Origin: Ignavibacteria bacterium | Lineage (GTDB): Bacteria > Bacteroidota > Ignavibacteria > Ch128b | Direction of reading: 5' to 3' | Assembly (NCBI GenBank): GCA_016873845.1 | Contig: VGVX01000026.1 | Location: 1-33,518, forward strand | Length of the DNA stretch: 33,518 nt | Part shown: positions 17,119 through 25,505 of the stretch, piece by piece | Numbering within the stretch: position 1 is the stretch's first letter | How the letters are laid out: each line of letters opens with the position of its first letter | Notes under the pieces: model-generated | What the model was told of the DNA's origin: nothing | The model's input: the letters and a program-made list of their open reading frames with translations, nothing else | The model's database searches: none | Program-made: the position numbers and the translations under genes

Positions 17119-17591
17119 TTGAGATTAGAAATATTAAAGAACGAGATAGATCTGCTTTGGAAAGTATTTTACAGCGGACTCAGAATTTTTCTGATGAAGA
17201 AAAAGTAATCGGAATGGAATTAATAGACTCGGCAATCTGTAATGATAATTTAAGCGACTACATTGTTCGCGTTGCAGAATTTGAAAATCAAGTTGCCGGC
17301 TACTATTGCATCGGGCAACGTGCATTGACGGAAGGAGTTTTTGATCTTTATTGGATTGTCGTTGATCCAGAAAAATCTGGAACTGGAATCGGTGCTGAAT
17401 TGTTAAAGCACGCTGAAAGTTTAATCTATAATAAAAATGGAAGACTGATCTTAGCGGAAACATCTTCCAGAAAAGATTACGACCTTACTAGAAGCTTTTA
17501 TATAAAAAATCATTATTCGGAACTGGCTGTCATAAAAGATTTTTATAAAAAGTCCGACAGTCTAGTGATTTTCGGAAAATACTTGAACTAA
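17115..17591 (+). CDS. GNAT-family N-acetyltransferase
   Basis: 158-residue single-domain GNAT protein, presumably acetylating an amine with acetyl-CoA in the cytosol. Motif A is seen at 80-95 (WIVVDPEKSGTGIGAELL), where SGTGIG is the pyrophosphate-binding turn; LILAETSS and the FYIKNHY region form the C-terminal half. The ATG overlaps the upstream ATP-grasp stop (ATGA), and the KamA-family gene follows 15 bases later. In methanogens AblA (lysine 2,3-aminomutase) and AblB (beta-lysine acetyltransferase) make N-epsilon-acetyl-beta-lysine, so a beta-lysine acetyltransferase is one possibility, but this protein is much shorter than AblB. Substrate is inference. Confidence 0.75.
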   Translation: MIEIRNIKERDRSALESILQRTQNFSDEEKVIGMELIDSAICNDNLSDYIVRVAEFENQVAGYYCIGQRALTEGVFDLYWIVVDPEKSGTGIGAELLKHAESLIYNKNGRLILAETSSRKDYDLTRSFYIKNHYSELAVIKDFYKKSDSLVIFGKYLN

Positions 17592-17606
17592 ATAAGGACA
17601 AATGTC

Positions 17607-18728
17607 ATGGAACTCTGGCAAGAAATGATCAGAGATAGTGTTCACACTGTTGATCAATTGATTGAAAAGTTTAACCTGGATAAAAAAATTGCATCCAGAC
17701 TTGATAATTTTTTTCAAGCAAGAATTAATCCATACTATCTCAGCTTAATTCGTTATCCGGGAGATCCAATCTGGCTTCAATGCGTACCAGATGAAGTTGA
17801 ATTAAATGATATCGATGCACCCGAAGATCCGCTTGGTGAAGATTCAATGAGCCCCGTGCCAAATATTACCCATCGTTATCCTGACCGTGTTCTGTTCTTA
17901 ACAAGCAGTCAATGTGGAATGTACTGCCGATTTTGTACTCGAAAAAGAAAAGTCGGCAATCCGAGTAAAATATCTATGAAGGAATTGGAGTCTGCATTTA
18001 AATATGTAGAAGAGCACACCGAGATCCGCGATGTTATTCTTTCCGGCGGTGATCCCCTTATGCTCACAGATTTTATGCTCGAAAAGATTTTAAAGAGACT
18101 CCGTGCAATTCCGCATGTTGAAATTATCCGACTTGGTTCAAAAATGCCATGTGTCCTTCCGCATCGAATTACGCTGAAATTAGTTAAGATGCTTCGGAAG
18201 TATCATCCAATATATCTCAATACACATTTTAACCATCCTTGGGAAATCACTGAAGAAAGTAGAAAAGCCTGCGAACTCTTAGCTGACGCTGGAATTCCAA
18301 TTGGCAATCAATGTGTATTAATGCGCGGTGTAAATGACAATCCAGAAATCATTAAAGAGTTGTTCCGTAAATTATTGGCAATGCGTGTGCGTCCATATTA
18401 TCTCTACCAAGCAGACTTGACAAAAGGTGCGAATCATTTTCGTACACCGATCAAAGTCGGACTTGAAATTATGGATAAGCTCAGAGGTCATACTTCTGGT
18501 TTGGCAATTCCTCACTATGTTATTGATGCACCTGGAGGCGGAGGAAAAATTCCTATTCTTCCACAATATGTTTTGCATCAAGACGATGAAAAAGTAGTGT
18601 TAAGAAATTACAAATACGAAACGTTTGTTTATCCTGATGTAAAATCAGCAGAATATAGAAATGATATTCCTTCGTTTGAGATGGATAATTTTGAAGGGAT
18701 CAATCTTCCTGTACTCATTGAAGAGTAA
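17607..18728 (+). CDS. KamA-family radical SAM aminomutase (probable lysine 2,3-aminomutase)
   Basis: 373-residue radical SAM, PLP-dependent enzyme. The iron-sulfur motif is Cys103-x3-Cys107-x2-Cys110; SGGDPL (146-151) follows. DAPGGGGK at 307-314 gives the PLP lysine, Lys314. Asp270 and Asp307 align by spacing (37 residues apart) with Asp293 and Asp330, which hold the lysine side-chain amine in the Clostridium subterminale lysine 2,3-aminomutase; glutamate 2,3-aminomutase lacks them. So L-lysine to beta-lysine is the likely reaction. The C-terminal zinc-binding cysteines of the clostridial enzyme are absent (no Cys after 236). EpmB-like EF-P modification is the main alternative, but no EpmA or efp is near. 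AAGGA (17594-17598) precedes the ATG. Confidence 0.8.
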   Translation: MELWQEMIRDSVHTVDQLIEKFNLDKKIASRLDNFFQARINPYYLSLIRYPGDPIWLQCVPDEVELNDIDAPEDPLGEDSMSPVPNITHRYPDRVLFLTSSQCGMYCRFCTRKRKVGNPSKISMKELESAFKYVEEHTEIRDVILSGGDPLMLTDFMLEKILKRLRAIPHVEIIRLGSKMPCVLPHRITLKLVKMLRKYHPIYLNTHFNHPWEITEESRKACELLADAGIPIGNQCVLMRGVNDNPEIIKELFRKLLAMRVRPYYLYQADLTKGANHFRTPIKVGLEIMDKLRGHTSGLAIPHYVIDAPGGGGKIPILPQYVLHQDDEKVVLRNYKYETFVYPDVKSAEYRNDIPSFEMDNFEGINLPVLIEE

Positions 18729-18811
18729 GAGGAAGACAAATCAAATATTAAAAATCAAAGTGTGAAAATGATTTAGAGCTCGGTTCAACATTTTTAAAAG
18801 TAATTTTCCAT

Positions 18812-19330
18812 TTACTTCTTTTCCATATCACTTAAAATATTCATCATATCCCCTTCAAGCGAAACATTTGGTGTTTCAATTATTCTTCCCAGCTCAAAGT
18901 TGTTTTTATAGAAAATGAATGTTGGTACACGTTCAATTACAAAATAATCGATATCTATTCCTTCAGCTTTCTTTTTCCTATCTACCGCATACATCGTTAA
19001 GTTATTTTTATCAAATTCCAATTGATCGAGTAGCTTTATAAAACGTGGAAGCTGTTTCCGCGTATCGCCGCACCAAGTACCCATTACAATAGATATTTGA
19101 ACATCTTTCAAAATGATGTACCGTATAACCGAATCGTTAGGTACGTAGTTTTCATATTCTGATTCAAACCACCAAGAAAAGGATGTGTCAGATTTTAGAA
19201 CTTCAGAAGTGCATAATCCCCGAAGCATTGGTTTACCGGAACGTTCATCAGTTATTACTTGATTTACTGTTTGGGAATATCCATGCAATGAAAACACGAT
19301 TAAGAAGGATAGGATAAAATAATTTTTCAC
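18812..19330 (-). CDS. Periplasmic thioredoxin-fold protein with a single active-site cysteine
   Basis: 172 residues from the preferred GTG at 19330, which has GGAG (19337-19340) six bases upstream; a TTG at 19342 is in frame but lies before that site. The N-terminus is a signal peptide (KNYFILSFLIVFSLHGYSQ). The mature part has the thioredoxin landmarks ISIVMGTWCGDTRKQLP, with Cys87, and a cis-Pro in RVPTFIFYKN at about 136. The second cysteine of CxxC is replaced by Thr (CGDT), so it cannot form the usual disulfide on its own; it may act in thiol transfer, binding or as a TlpA-like relative. Last gene of the msbA-to-nadK minus-strand run, 31 bases after nadK. Confidence 0.75.
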   Translation of the reverse strand: MKNYFILSFLIVFSLHGYSQTVNQVITDERSGKPMLRGLCTSEVLKSDTSFSWWFESEYENYVPNDSVIRYIILKDVQISIVMGTWCGDTRKQLPRFIKLLDQLEFDKNNLTMYAVDRKKKAEGIDIDYFVIERVPTFIFYKNNFELGRIIETPNVSLEGDMMNILSDMEKK

Positions 19331-19361
19331 ACTCAACTCCAATTCAAATGAAATATAAATT

Positions 19362-20264
19362 CTAAATATTTTCTCTCACATCCATTCCCCACATCAGTTT
19401 TTCTCTGAGAGTTTGGAAGTGATCCGAATTTTTCTTTTTTATTAACTTTAGAGATTCTTTCGCTTTACTAATTTTTAATTTCACTGGTGGTCTTAATTTA
19501 AAGACTTGCTGACCATCGCAATTAATCATGACAGTTTTATAAGAAGATTTTGCTTCAATAAGTATTTCGCAGTCGCTTGGAATCACGACTGGGCGCACGG
19601 TTAGTGTATGTGGACAAATCGGGCTTAATACGATTACATTCGAATCTGGAAGTAGAATCGGTCCCCCGCTTGATAAAGAATATGCTGTGGAACCAGTAGG
19701 TGTACTAATGATCAATCCGTCAGAACGAAAAGTTGTCAAGAATTTCATATTCACCCATGTATTGATCTCAATAATTCTTGACCATCCTCCTTTTTCAATC
19801 ACAATATCATTCAGAGCGAAAAACTTCTTTTTATTTGGTGATGATATTTCACCTTTAAGAAGAATTCTCTCATCAAGCTTATAATCATTTTTACGAAGTT
19901 TGCTAAGCAGCTGATTCAATTCAGAATAATTCACATCAGCAAGAAATCCAAGCTTTCCAAAATTCACTCCAATAAGAGGAGCATCTGCTTTAACGGCTAC
20001 GCTTGCGCTGTAAAGCATAGTTCCATCACCGCCGAACGACAACAAATAGTCAATTTTATTTCTGAAATTGTCTTCATTCACAGATTTTATCTTTTTAAGA
20101 AGTCTCTTATCTTTTAGCGGTTTCTCAAGAAATTTATACGCATATCGGCTTAGTATGAATTTATAGGTATCAATATTATTAGCGACGAATTCGACAACAC
20201 TATCTTTAATCTCGGATTTATTGATGTTTGCAATTATACCAAGCTTCAATATTTTATTCTGCAC
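19362..20264 (-). CDS. nadK: NAD kinase
   Basis: 300-residue cytosolic kinase making NADP from NAD. Landmarks: FGGDGTMLYSA (77-87, the GGDGT signature), GVNFGKLGFLADV, ALNDIVIEKGG, STPTGSTAYSLSSGGP and PICPHTLTVRPVVIP. The start chosen is GTG at 20264 because GAGGGAG (20271-20277) stands six bases upstream and the protein then begins at the conserved KLGIIAN strand; a longer in-frame start at 20351 would bury the gene in the upstream one and add a non-conserved basic leader. With this start it overlaps the end of the DUF1844 gene by 11 bases. Confidence 0.93.
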   Translation of the reverse strand: MQNKILKLGIIANINKSEIKDSVVEFVANNIDTYKFILSRYAYKFLEKPLKDKRLLKKIKSVNEDNFRNKIDYLLSFGGDGTMLYSASVAVKADAPLIGVNFGKLGFLADVNYSELNQLLSKLRKNDYKLDERILLKGEISSPNKKKFFALNDIVIEKGGWSRIIEINTWVNMKFLTTFRSDGLIISTPTGSTAYSLSSGGPILLPDSNVIVLSPICPHTLTVRPVVIPSDCEILIEAKSSYKTVMINCDGQQVFKLRPPVKLKISKAKESLKLIKKKNSDHFQTLREKLMWGMDVRENI

Positions 20265-20604
20265 TTTTTTCTCCCTCAAAATCAGCGCTCTTGGTTTCGG
20301 TTTTATCATTTTCGCTTTTAGAAGAAGTTTTATCTTTGCCGCTCTCTTCAACGTAGTTCAATTTGAGGTCTCTTAGAATTTGGTCTAAGAATTTTTCTTC
20401 ATCACTTTCCAGATTGCCATTTGTTTTACTTTTTAACATATCAAGCATATCTATTGAAAATTTTGCATGATCCATTTCACGTTCGATTTTATCTGTCATT
20501 GGGTTTTTTATTTTACCCATTCCAATCATTGCAGTAGTCTGATATTGGAGTATCAATTGCAAAAACATTGCTTGGTGTATTTTCTTTTCAGCCATTTCTG
20601 TCAT
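20254..20604 (-). CDS. DUF1844 family protein
   Basis: 116-residue small cytosolic protein. The DUF1844 core is clear: FLQLILQYQTTAMIGMGKI (about 14-32), then MTDKIEREMDHAKFSIDML and EEKFLDQILRDLKLNYVE. The last 35 residues are an acidic and lysine-rich low-complexity tail. The function of DUF1844 is not established. The ATG at 20604 has GGGAGG (20614-20619) upstream, and its start lies inside the 3' end of the glycosyltransferase gene (17-base overlap). Its end overlaps nadK. Confidence 0.8.
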   Translation of the reverse strand: MTEMAEKKIHQAMFLQLILQYQTTAMIGMGKIKNPMTDKIEREMDHAKFSIDMLDMLKSKTNGNLESDEEKFLDQILRDLKLNYVEESGKDKTSSKSENDKTETKSADFEGEKSAE

Positions 20605-21355
20605 TTCGGCATACCTCCCATAATTTAATTTGAATTAACATTTGACTTACATAATCAAAAAAAGCTGCAGCAAAACCTTGAAATCCATCAAGGAAACCTA
20701 ATTTGAAAAAATATCTTCTTAAAAATCTAATGAAAGCAGAGAATAAAACCATAAAAAAATTATTAGCTGAAAACCTCTGACCTCCGTTATATCTGTACAC
20801 ACTTTCAAAGGTTGTATAAAAATTGAGCTTCTCGACGTATTGTTTTATGTCTCGATAGGGATAATGCTCAAATGGTTCGGTCAGGATTCCAATTTTTCCC
20901 TGAACCTTCAATCTTTCATGAACATGCTTTGCCGGAAATTTACCAAAACCATTTCTAAAAAGCCTAAGCTGCTTATCAGGATAATTCCCTCCATGCATCA
21001 GAAACTTTCCGAAATAATTATTTTTTCGCTTAAGAAAAAAACCATGCTCGACTATACTTTTCTTCATTAAAGCTTGAATCTCAAGTTTTAATTCTTGCGG
21101 AATTACTTCATCAGCGTCTAGACATAGAATCCAATCTGATGATGCTTTGGAAAATCCAAAATTCTTATTTACGTTGAGATTAGAATTATTCGGCTGTGAA
21201 AATATTTTACAATTATATTTTTGAGCGATTTCCGCAGTGCGGTCTGAGCTTTCGCAATCGACAAAAATGATCTCATTAACCCAGTTAAGACTTTTCAATG
21301 TTTTTTGAATATTGAGTTCTTCGTTGAATGCGGTTATACAAGCTGAAATTGTCAT
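20588..21355 (-). CDS. Glycosyltransferase family 2, WaaE/KdtX-like
   Basis: 255-residue GT-A glycosyltransferase, probably acting on the LPS core at the inner membrane face. It opens with ISACITAFNEELNI, has VDCESSDRTAEIA (32-44) and the metal-binding DAD at 80-82 within LCLDADEV, then an acceptor region with RLFRNGFGKFPAKHVHERL. A C-terminal amphipathic, aromatic-rich part ends in GFLDGFQGFAAAFFDYVSQ, as in WaaE-type enzymes. The ATG at 21355 overlaps the stop of the O-antigen ligase-like gene (ATGA) and aligns with the family start; an upstream in-frame start would lie inside that gene. A paralogue is at 25506-26330. Confidence 0.85.
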   Translation of the reverse strand: MTISACITAFNEELNIQKTLKSLNWVNEIIFVDCESSDRTAEIAQKYNCKIFSQPNNSNLNVNKNFGFSKASSDWILCLDADEVIPQELKLEIQALMKKSIVEHGFFLKRKNNYFGKFLMHGGNYPDKQLRLFRNGFGKFPAKHVHERLKVQGKIGILTEPFEHYPYRDIKQYVEKLNFYTTFESVYRYNGGQRFSANNFFMVLFSAFIRFLRRYFFKLGFLDGFQGFAAAFFDYVSQMLIQIKLWEVCRNDRNG

Positions 21356-23433
21356 TGTTGAACTCTCACCAATTTTCGAATCGAAATGTTTAAGCCAGCA
21401 AGCAGCCAAAACATTGTAACGATTTCATGATCACCAAAATTATATTCGAATAAACCGCTGACGCATGCTCCGATAAAAGCAGCAAATAATCCGCTTGAGA
21501 CAGATCGATAGAATTCATTCTTAACACATTGCTGATAACTCTTCAAGTGGATAATAAAAACTTTTATGAGAATGTAGATATAAATTATAAATCCAATAAT
21601 TCCAAGAATTGCCAACATGTGTAAATAATTATTATGAAGATGCCCGTAAGAATATTTGTCTGTCTTGTCACGGTATCTCTTGTAAATTTCATTGAGGTCA
21701 ATATTTCCAATGCCAAAAATTGGATTATCTTTGAATACTGACCATCCGACTTGAAACTGATTCATTCGCTCAATGTTGGAGGAATGGTAAGGATCAAAAA
21801 TTGAACTGAAACGGCTTCGCTTTAATTTGGTTATCAAAACTTCATCATGGTTTATTTCAAAGGAAGTGATTCTACCTTCCAAAGAAACAAATTTTTTAAT
21901 TATTGGCTGAGTGAGGTTTTCAATATTTATCTGGTATAAGTTTCCAATAAAATCACTTGCCCATAAATAATTATTTTCGACTCTCAATCCGCCGACGCTT
22001 CCGTCAAGCTTGATCGTGCTTAATAGTTTTGGATTATTTCGGTTTGAAATATCAATTACCCGAATTCCATATTTTCCATCTCCTAGATAAAGTAAGTTTT
22101 TATAGAGAACCATTGCATTAGGATCTCCATCCGATGTATACTCACTTAGCTTTAATGGAGAGCTTAAATCTGAAAAATCATAGATCAACAGTCCAATTTC
22201 TGGACAGGTGAAATAAACGAAATTATCTTTGACTATCACATTGGAAAGAGCAACCTTTTTCTTTTCAGGAAGTTTTCCAGAGCTTAGAAGTGAAACTTCT
22301 TCCGGTTTTTTGATATTTACTATCGAATAACCATCTTCGTACTCAGATACAAACATTAATGAATCACGAATACTATACGAAGTTACCCTGCCAGGAGATA
22401 TAAAAGGTTCTATCAACTCAAGTCCGGAAGCATCAACTTTGTAAAAAAGAAATTCAGAATTTAACAATAAGACAATTGCAGTTTGATCTAATATATTTAC
22501 CGAAATTGCAGGGGAATTGGTTTCGTATTTACTTATTAATTCGAACTTTCCTTCATTCAATTTTCCGAATAAAACTCCTTGATCGTAATCGGCTATCAGC
22601 AAATATTCACCAAATCCTGCAAATGAATATGCCCTCCCATCAGTTTCATACTCGAAGCTTTTTTCACCGTGAGTTAGATCGTAACTTAACAACGTACTGC
22701 GACTACTTATTGATAAAAAGAATGTTACTATACCAGCAGCTAATATTCCTATCAGCAGCCAATTTCGATTCAAAATTAGCAAAAAAATTACTCCTGCTGC
22801 GGTTCCAACCCATGCTGCGCGGGTATAGCTTGAAAGCAAACCTGCTATCGAAATTGAAATTCCAACAAGAGTCAAAAGTTTATATTTCAAGCTTAAATTT
22901 TTTTGCAGCAGGAATCCGAACATTATAATTGTTACAATGCTCATCAGTCCACCTGCAGTCATCACATACTGAAACGGCGATGGACCTTTCGATTCGCGTA
23001 CATAAATCTGCTCGATATAATGACGGTAAGCAAAAAATAAATATATTAACATTCCAAGACATGCGACTGCTAAAAACGCAAAGAAAAACCTTTTAAATCT
23101 TTTTTCATTATGAAGATAATACGACGGCAAATATATCACAGGTAAAAGGATCGCGCGCTTAAATGCATTGTGAAATGATTGCGAGCTGTTCTCTGATAAA
23201 ATTGCGGAAATTAATTCAGTAATTATCAAAGCAATAAATAATGATTCAAGTCCGGTAGATTTTTTATCTAAACTTTTTTGATATAAGAATTTTACCAATA
23301 AAGTTATTAACGCTCCAAAATAACCGATTTGATTTACAAAAATCGACGTTGTCAAGCTTGCAGCAAAAATAAATAAAAACACGAAACCAATTCTATCAAT
23401 TATCTGAATTATTCTTTCACGAGTTAAAGTCAT
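21352..23433 (-). CDS. O-antigen ligase-like membrane protein with an inserted LVIVD-type beta-propeller
   Basis: 693 residues, far longer than the usual 400 or so of O-antigen ligases (WaaL/Wzy_C). The N-terminal half has about nine or ten membrane helices up to residue 242, with the family arginine region SSYTRAAWVG (201-210). Residues about 252-537 are beta-rich and hold LVIVD-like repeats: GVLFGKL, GYSIVNIKKPEEV, GLLIYDFSDLSSP, GIRVIDISNRNNP, GNLYQINIENLTQP. The ligase then resumes: RFSSIFDPYHSSNIERM, WSVFKDNPIFGIG, GHLHNNYLHMLAILG (597-611, catalytic-type His) and two or three terminal helices. It should join a polysaccharide to lipid A core, or a protein, in the periplasm. Overlaps msbA (ATGA) and the glycosyltransferase (ATGA). 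Confidence 0.85.
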   Translation of the reverse strand: MTLTRERIIQIIDRIGFVFLFIFAASLTTSIFVNQIGYFGALITLLVKFLYQKSLDKKSTGLESLFIALIITELISAILSENSSQSFHNAFKRAILLPVIYLPSYYLHNEKRFKRFFFAFLAVACLGMLIYLFFAYRHYIEQIYVRESKGPSPFQYVMTAGGLMSIVTIIMFGFLLQKNLSLKYKLLTLVGISISIAGLLSSYTRAAWVGTAAGVIFLLILNRNWLLIGILAAGIVTFFLSISSRSTLLSYDLTHGEKSFEYETDGRAYSFAGFGEYLLIADYDQGVLFGKLNEGKFELISKYETNSPAISVNILDQTAIVLLLNSEFLFYKVDASGLELIEPFISPGRVTSYSIRDSLMFVSEYEDGYSIVNIKKPEEVSLLSSGKLPEKKKVALSNVIVKDNFVYFTCPEIGLLIYDFSDLSSPLKLSEYTSDGDPNAMVLYKNLLYLGDGKYGIRVIDISNRNNPKLLSTIKLDGSVGGLRVENNYLWASDFIGNLYQINIENLTQPIIKKFVSLEGRITSFEINHDEVLITKLKRSRFSSIFDPYHSSNIERMNQFQVGWSVFKDNPIFGIGNIDLNEIYKRYRDKTDKYSYGHLHNNYLHMLAILGIIGFIIYIYILIKVFIIHLKSYQQCVKNEFYRSVSSGLFAAFIGACVSGLFEYNFGDHEIVTMFWLLAGLNISIRKLVRVQQ

Positions 23434-25337
23434 TCGGACTCCTCATCCATCATGAATTGCAATGTGTAAAGACGATTGTATAGACCTGTTGTATCAGAAA
23501 TTAACTCATTGTGCCTGCCGATTTGAACAATTTTTCCTTTATCTATTACGATTATTTTATTTGCTTTTCTAACAGTGCTCAATCTATGAGCAATAACAAA
23601 TGTTGTACGATTCTTCATCATCCTCTCAATTGCTTCTTGCACAAGAATCTCAGACTCACTGTCTAATGCTGAAGTAGCTTCATCAAAAATCATGATTGGT
23701 GGATTTTTCAATAAAGCTCTGGCAATTGAAAGTCTTTGGCGCTGACCGCCGGATAATTTTAACCCGCGTTCACCAATTACTGTCTCATACCCCATATGAA
23801 GTTTAGTAATGAATTCATTTGCGTTCGCTGCTTTCGCTGCTTCGATTATTTCTTCATCTAATGGATTTTCGAAACCATAACTAATGTTGTTTCTAATTGA
23901 GTCATTAAAAAGAATTGAATCTTGAGTTACAATTCCAATGTGATCCCGCAGTGATTTCAAATCGTAATCTCGAATATCTATTCCATCAATTAAAATTGCC
24001 CCTGATGTAACATCATAGAATCTTGTAAGAAGGTCAACGAGAGTTGTTTTTCCAGCCCCGCTTGGACCAACGAGCGCAATTACTTCTCCACGATTAACTT
24101 GAAAATCAATATTATTTAAAATGTCAACATGATTTTTTTCATAGTAAAACGATACATTGTCAAAAACTATTTTATCTTCAAACTCATTAAATGGTTTACT
24201 GCTCGGTGAGCTTGTAACGGAAACTGGTTCATCAATTACCTCAAAAACTCTTGATGCAGCAGCAGTTGATTCTTGCAAACGATTAGCTACATTGCTCAAT
24301 TCTTTAATTGGCGGCATAATTTGAAATATTATGAAAAGGAATCCTAGAAACTCACTTGCCTTTAATGTCTGTGACTCAAGAACCTGAATCCCGCCATACC
24401 AAATAATTAATACTCCTGCGACAATACTTAAAAACTCCGTAACAGGAGAAGCGATATTTCTGATTCGCGTGATTTTAAGAATTATTTTGAAAAAATGATT
24501 AGTAAGTGAAAAGAAGTTTTCATTCTCTCTATTTTCCATGTTGAACGCTTTTACGATTTTCGTTCCATAGATCTTCTCTTGAAGGAATGAAGTGAGGTCT
24601 GCCATTTTTGCCTGAAGCAAATAACTCTGTTTATAAAGTTTAACACCGAGCCAACTGATTATTACCAAAGAAAATGGCATTACAACTAACGAAAGAATTG
24701 TCAACTGCCAGCTTATTGCAAGTGCAAGCAAAAGAAAAACAATAAGCAAAAGTGGTTCTTTTGCCAAAGTAACAAAACTCGCTGAAATGCCAGTATTTAT
24801 CATAGTTATATCGTTTGTGATCCGAGAAATTAAATTTCCGATACGTTCATTAGTAAAATATCTCAACGATAATTTGTTTAGATGAGCAAAAGTTTGATTT
24901 CTTAAGTCACGAATAAATCCCTGTTCAACATAAGCCATTAAATAAGATTGAGCATAACCAAATATTGCCTTGAATAAAAATGCGAGTACAATTATCAAAC
25001 ATATTCTGAATAACGATTCCCTTTTTGAAGGTTTATCTATAAACGAAAACATCACACCTGAGAGTTCATCCTTAATACTAGATAAAAATCCTGAACCGGA
25101 AGTTTCTGCTTTCGGCTTCAGATTCAATTCGACGGTTGAAAGATTAGAATTCTCAGCTTGAATTTCGGTTTGAAATAAAGTTTCCAGCAACGGGATTGTT
25201 AAATAAATGGAGAGCCCGCTGAAAATAGTGAAAAATATTGTCGTCAGTAATACACCTATCAAATGACGCCAATATGGTTTTACGTATTTGATAACTCGAA
25301 AATAAACTTTGCGTCTATTGAGTCTGGTTTTATTCAT
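23430..25337 (-). CDS. msbA: ABC transporter, lipid A exporter MsbA-like
   Basis: 635-residue half-transporter with an N-terminal six-helix domain (about 25-345) and a C-terminal ATPase: Walker A GPSGAGKTT at 424-432, Q-loop TQD near 471, signature LSGGQ at 528-532, Walker B IMIFDE at 548-553 and the switch His584. It should flip lipid A-core, or a related lipid, across the inner membrane. The first periplasmic loop (about 55-105) is long and polar, unlike Escherichia coli MsbA. Neighbours downstream (O-antigen ligase, glycosyltransferase) support an LPS role over a drug-export one. The stop overlaps the next ATG (ATGA). The ATG faces a divergent glycosyltransferase across a 168-base gap. Confidence 0.85.
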   Translation of the reverse strand: MNKTRLNRRKVYFRVIKYVKPYWRHLIGVLLTTIFFTIFSGLSIYLTIPLLETLFQTEIQAENSNLSTVELNLKPKAETSGSGFLSSIKDELSGVMFSFIDKPSKRESLFRICLIIVLAFLFKAIFGYAQSYLMAYVEQGFIRDLRNQTFAHLNKLSLRYFTNERIGNLISRITNDITMINTGISASFVTLAKEPLLLIVFLLLALAISWQLTILSLVVMPFSLVIISWLGVKLYKQSYLLQAKMADLTSFLQEKIYGTKIVKAFNMENRENENFFSLTNHFFKIILKITRIRNIASPVTEFLSIVAGVLIIWYGGIQVLESQTLKASEFLGFLFIIFQIMPPIKELSNVANRLQESTAAASRVFEVIDEPVSVTSSPSSKPFNEFEDKIVFDNVSFYYEKNHVDILNNIDFQVNRGEVIALVGPSGAGKTTLVDLLTRFYDVTSGAILIDGIDIRDYDLKSLRDHIGIVTQDSILFNDSIRNNISYGFENPLDEEIIEAAKAANANEFITKLHMGYETVIGERGLKLSGGQRQRLSIARALLKNPPIMIFDEATSALDSESEILVQEAIERMMKNRTTFVIAHRLSTVRKANKIIVIDKGKIVQIGRHNELISDTTGLYNRLYTLQFMMDEESE

Positions 25338-25419
25338 TAAATACCTTTATTTAACAAAATCTGCATATAAACACCCAAAAATAAACAATCCATTTTATAA
25401 AACATAAGCTATATTTCGG

Positions 25420-25447
25420 TTGAAAATCTGTATAATTGTTATAAAGT
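25420..25447 (+). promoter_or_regulatory. Possible promoter of the divergent glycosyltransferase gene
   Basis: TTGAAA (25420-25425), 16-base spacer, TAAAGT (25442-25447), in the 168-base gap between msbA and the plus-strand glycosyltransferase. A perfect TATAAT at 25431-25436 lacks a -35 partner at normal spacing. No convincing minus-strand promoter for msbA was found in the same gap. Weak evidence. Confidence 0.3.
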
Positions 25448-25505
25448 TGCACTGTAATTTAGCATACTGATTGAAAACGTATTACGAATAAAACAAGAAA
25501 CTTAC

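Noticed and set aside
18785-18822. Possible bidirectional terminator AAGTAA/TTACTT between the convergent KamA-family and thioredoxin-like genes
   Set aside because: Six pairs, nearly all A-T; too weak to support, and part of it lies in the thioredoxin-like gene's coding end.
22476-22928. 150-codon plus-strand frame opposite the propeller-containing ligase
   Set aside because: Antisense shadow of the ligase coding sequence with no recognisable motif or ribosome site.
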